Source: Clostridiaceae bacterium
Lineage (GTDB): Bacteria > Bacillota_A > Clostridia > Clostridiales > Clostridiaceae
Assembly (NCBI GenBank): GCA_029256485.1
Contig: JAQSXU010000164.1
Location: forward strand, 1-7,093
Length of the DNA: 7,093 nucleotides
Direction: 5' to 3'
Numbering within the stretch: position 1 is the stretch's first letter; each line of letters starts with the position of its first letter. The notes under the pieces are model-generated. The model was given only the letters and a program-made list of their open reading frames with translations. It was not told where the DNA came from and did not search any database. Shown here in pieces: positions 5,806 to 7,093 of the stretch. The position numbers and the translations under genes are program-made.

Positions 5806-6552
5806 ATGTATAGTGACAAAGAATTGGATTTAATAAAAACATATGGAATACCTAAAAAATACGAAATTTTATCAAAGTTTTCACATAAAATAGTTAGAAA
5901 TATATCATTTGAATTTGGTGAAGCGCCTGGAATACCAGTAATATATGATCCTCCAAGAATAATTTATGGGGGAAGTTTTTATAGTAAAAATAATACTTCT
6001 AGAAATGGGCAAAAAGGAAATTACGAGTTAGTAGCAGAAATCGAAGATATAATATTGCAAGAGGAGTGTAAAGCATTAGTTGTTAGGGGAGAATCATTCT
6101 ATGGAAAAAGAGCCGAAAACTGCATTAATGTCATTTACTTCAATGAGTTGAGAGAAGACGTGGTGGTTTGGGCACCAACATTTAAAGAATTATTCTTAGA
6201 ATTAGCGAGTGATGAGAGTGTTGAAGATTCCAACAGATTGCATTATGAAATAATGGAGAAAGTATCATGTAAACTTGGGGAACTGAAGACAATGGAAGAA
6301 AAAAGACAGATTAATATGAATGAAATAATTGAAGAATACAGTGGCGAGAACTCCTGGGTAGTAAAATATGAACTAGGGTTTTCATTAGATTCAAGATTAT
6401 ATCATTCAATTATAAAATCTATAATGATTTCTGAAGATATAAAATATCCCAAAGGGGAAGGTAGAAAAAGGATTTTAAAAAGTTACTATGATTTAGTTAT
6501 AAATAAGATGGACATTGATAAATGGGAAAAAGAATATAAATTATGGAATTAG
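5806..6552 (+). CDS. Unknown 248-aa cargo protein
   Basis: No family is recognised with confidence. The protein is soluble, with no signal or membrane segment. The first 135 residues look alpha/beta, starting MYSDKELDLIKTYGIPKKYE (1-20), with a Gly/Pro-rich stretch (38-56) and ending VVWAPTFKELFLELA (120-134). A GIP near the start and a TFKELFLEL helix near the end of such a domain recall SUKH/SMI1-type immunity folds, but this is weak. The rest (140-248) is mainly charged helix, ending in EKEYKLWN. I chose ATG 5806 because GGAGAG (5793-5798) lies 7 bases ahead; an upstream in-frame TTG at 5791 overlaps that site and cannot be the start. It has its own promoter and is the last full gene before attR. 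If the module is toxic or abortive, this could be its partner or antidote; that is inference. Confidence 0.8.
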   Translation: MYSDKELDLIKTYGIPKKYEILSKFSHKIVRNISFEFGEAPGIPVIYDPPRIIYGGSFYSKNNTSRNGQKGNYELVAEIEDIILQEECKALVVRGESFYGKRAENCINVIYFNELREDVVVWAPTFKELFLELASDESVEDSNRLHYEIMEKVSCKLGELKTMEEKRQINMNEIIEEYSGENSWVVKYELGFSLDSRLYHSIIKSIMISEDIKYPKGEGRKRILKSYYDLVINKMDIDKWEKEYKLWN

Positions 6553-6692
6553 TTTATTTAAGTTTTTTTATTTCCTTCAAAATGTTGACATTAATATCAC
6601 AAAAGTATACTATTAATGACAATAACATCGTGAAGATATTTGAGAATAAGAATCGTGCGAAGGCTCAGAAATACAACGCTTCTAGCTTATAA
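6543..6692 (+). pseudogene. Short basic frame next to attR, possible gene tail
   Basis: An open frame overlaps the end of the previous gene and reaches TAA 6690-6692, 12 bases before attR. Its possible starts (ATG 6543, ATG 6582, GTG 6630) have no ribosome binding site. The last part reads NNIVKIFENKNRAKAQKYNA and is more GC-rich than its surroundings, like the retained C-terminus of a longer protein. Tail ends of integrase genes often lie this close to an attachment site, but the residues do not prove that. It may also be chance. Confidence 0.3.
6585..6613 (+). promoter_or_regulatory. Promoter-like TTGACA-N17-TACTAT facing attR
   Basis: A perfect -35 (6585-6590) and a 4/6 -10 (6608-6613) lie 17 bp apart. 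No gene start follows. Transcripts would cross the truncated tRNA copy and end at the terminator at 6808-6857. This may be an old promoter or chance in AT-rich DNA. Confidence 0.4.
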
Positions 6693-6704
6693 TTTTTTTA
6701 TTTG

Positions 6705-6766
6705 CGCCTGGAAAGCGTGTATAGGGGCAACTCTATCAGGGGTTCAAATCCCCTTCTCTCCGCCAC
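6705..6766 (+). repeat. Right attachment site (attR), truncated tRNA-Ser copy
   Basis: This is a perfect copy of 21-82, from inside the anticodon stem to one base past CCA. The 5' half of the tRNA is missing (the preceding base is G6704, not A), so no tRNA can fold. It marks the far end of the integrated element. The perfect identity suggests recent integration or selection on the repeat. Confidence 0.85.
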
Positions 6767-6807
6767 TAGTGCTTAGGTGTGCTTCACCTTTTGAGATATA
6801 AAAATTA

Positions 6808-6857
6808 AGTCACACGTTTTTTAGTGAAAAATATTCAAAACGTGTGATTATTTTTTT
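6808..6857 (+). terminator. Original tRNA-Ser terminator beyond attR
   Basis: CACACGTTTT (6811-6820) and AAAACGTGTG (6837-6846) pair perfectly; three more pairs (one G-T) extend the stem to 6808 and 6849. A seven-T run follows (6851-6857). At 43 bases from the CCA it is placed like a tRNA terminator and is probably the one that served the gene before integration. Confidence 0.88.
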
Positions 6858-6872
6858 ATGTAATTGATAATT

Positions 6873-7080
6873 ATGATATTTGGATATATGAGAATAAGTA
6901 CACATCTATTTTTAAACATAAAAAGTTTGAGAAGAAGAAGGGTGCAGAATATCTTTTATTGCTGGAGATAATTGTACAAATGACATTATTAAAATCTTCA
7001 TATTCATATTTAATAATGTATTACATGTATATACTGGCAGTACAATCTATACATGTTTTTATTTAGTAATAAAATAAGTT
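6873..7080 (+). pseudogene. Serine recombinase (resolvase/invertase) remnant
   Basis: ATG 6873 opens MIFGYMRIST, the N-terminus of small serine recombinases, where the family has [YF]GY.R[VI]ST with the catalytic Ser at the end of that strand. The frame then ends at TAA 6969. After the ST, residues expected to hold the .DQ...Q motif are missing. Another frame just downstream reads KKFEKKKGAEYL and a third reads FIAGDNCTNDIIKIF, together resembling the next strand and helix broken by frameshifts. No ribosome binding site is seen. It is a decayed fragment outside the tRNA repeats, so it belongs to the chromosome or to an older neighbouring element. Only the first 10 residues are convincing. Confidence 0.5.
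7024..7055. repeat. Long dyad similar to the site before the third cargo gene
   Basis: CATGTATA (7024-7031) and TATACATG (7048-7055) are perfect 8-bp arms. Between them is a second small dyad, TAC-TGGCA-GTA (7032-7042). The 28 bp at 7025-7052 match 5705-5732 at 24 positions. A DNA-binding or recombination site is possible. Confidence 0.5.
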
Positions 7081-7093
7081 TATTTTTAGTTAA

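Noticed and set aside
6705..6765. Second functional tRNA-Ser gene
   Set aside because: The 5' half is missing from the anticodon stem on, so it cannot fold as a tRNA.
1..7093. CRISPR array
   Set aside because: No short repeat occurs at regular spacing three or more times; the repeats found are att copies and pairs of dyads.

Overview
The window is AT-rich DNA with clostridial features: A-rich codon use, strong AGGAGG-type ribosome binding sites, a CCA-encoding tRNA-Ser, and protein families typical of Clostridium prophages and islands. It opens inside a tRNA-Ser(GGA) gene. A perfect 62-bp copy of the 3' part of that gene (21-82) recurs at 6705-6766. The 6.68 kb between the copies therefore looks like a small element integrated at the 3' end of the tRNA, with attL at the intact tRNA and attR at the truncated copy. 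No integrase gene is present inside it.

Left part (83-1518): a terminator follows the tRNA, then a promoter and ribosome binding site lead into a gene that stops after 7 codons. Next is an IS110-family transposase gene on the minus strand that has lost its central linker and has Asn in place of the first catalytic Asp. Its upstream non-coding region is highly structured and is a candidate bridge-RNA locus.

Middle (1519-3660): a small membrane-anchored protein (DUF5301-like) and an unknown minus-strand protein converge on a perfect bidirectional terminator. Upstream of the unknown gene lie two dyad operators 22 bp apart. A beheaded phage-type sigma factor pseudogene and an intact small phage late-regulator-like protein (RinA/ArpU type) follow, which suggests the element derives from a prophage or phage satellite.

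Right part (3661-6704): three genes, each with its own ribosome binding site, candidate promoter and (for the first two) a hairpin terminator. They encode a DUF4062 (TIR-like Rossmann fold) protein with a coiled coil, a DUF5677-type helical protein, and a protein with no recognised family. This is the cargo and a plausible, unproven, anti-phage module. A short basic reading frame abuts attR.

Beyond attR (6767-7093): a second tRNA-type terminator, the decayed N-terminus of a serine recombinase, and a 32-bp dyad that resembles a site in front of the third cargo gene.
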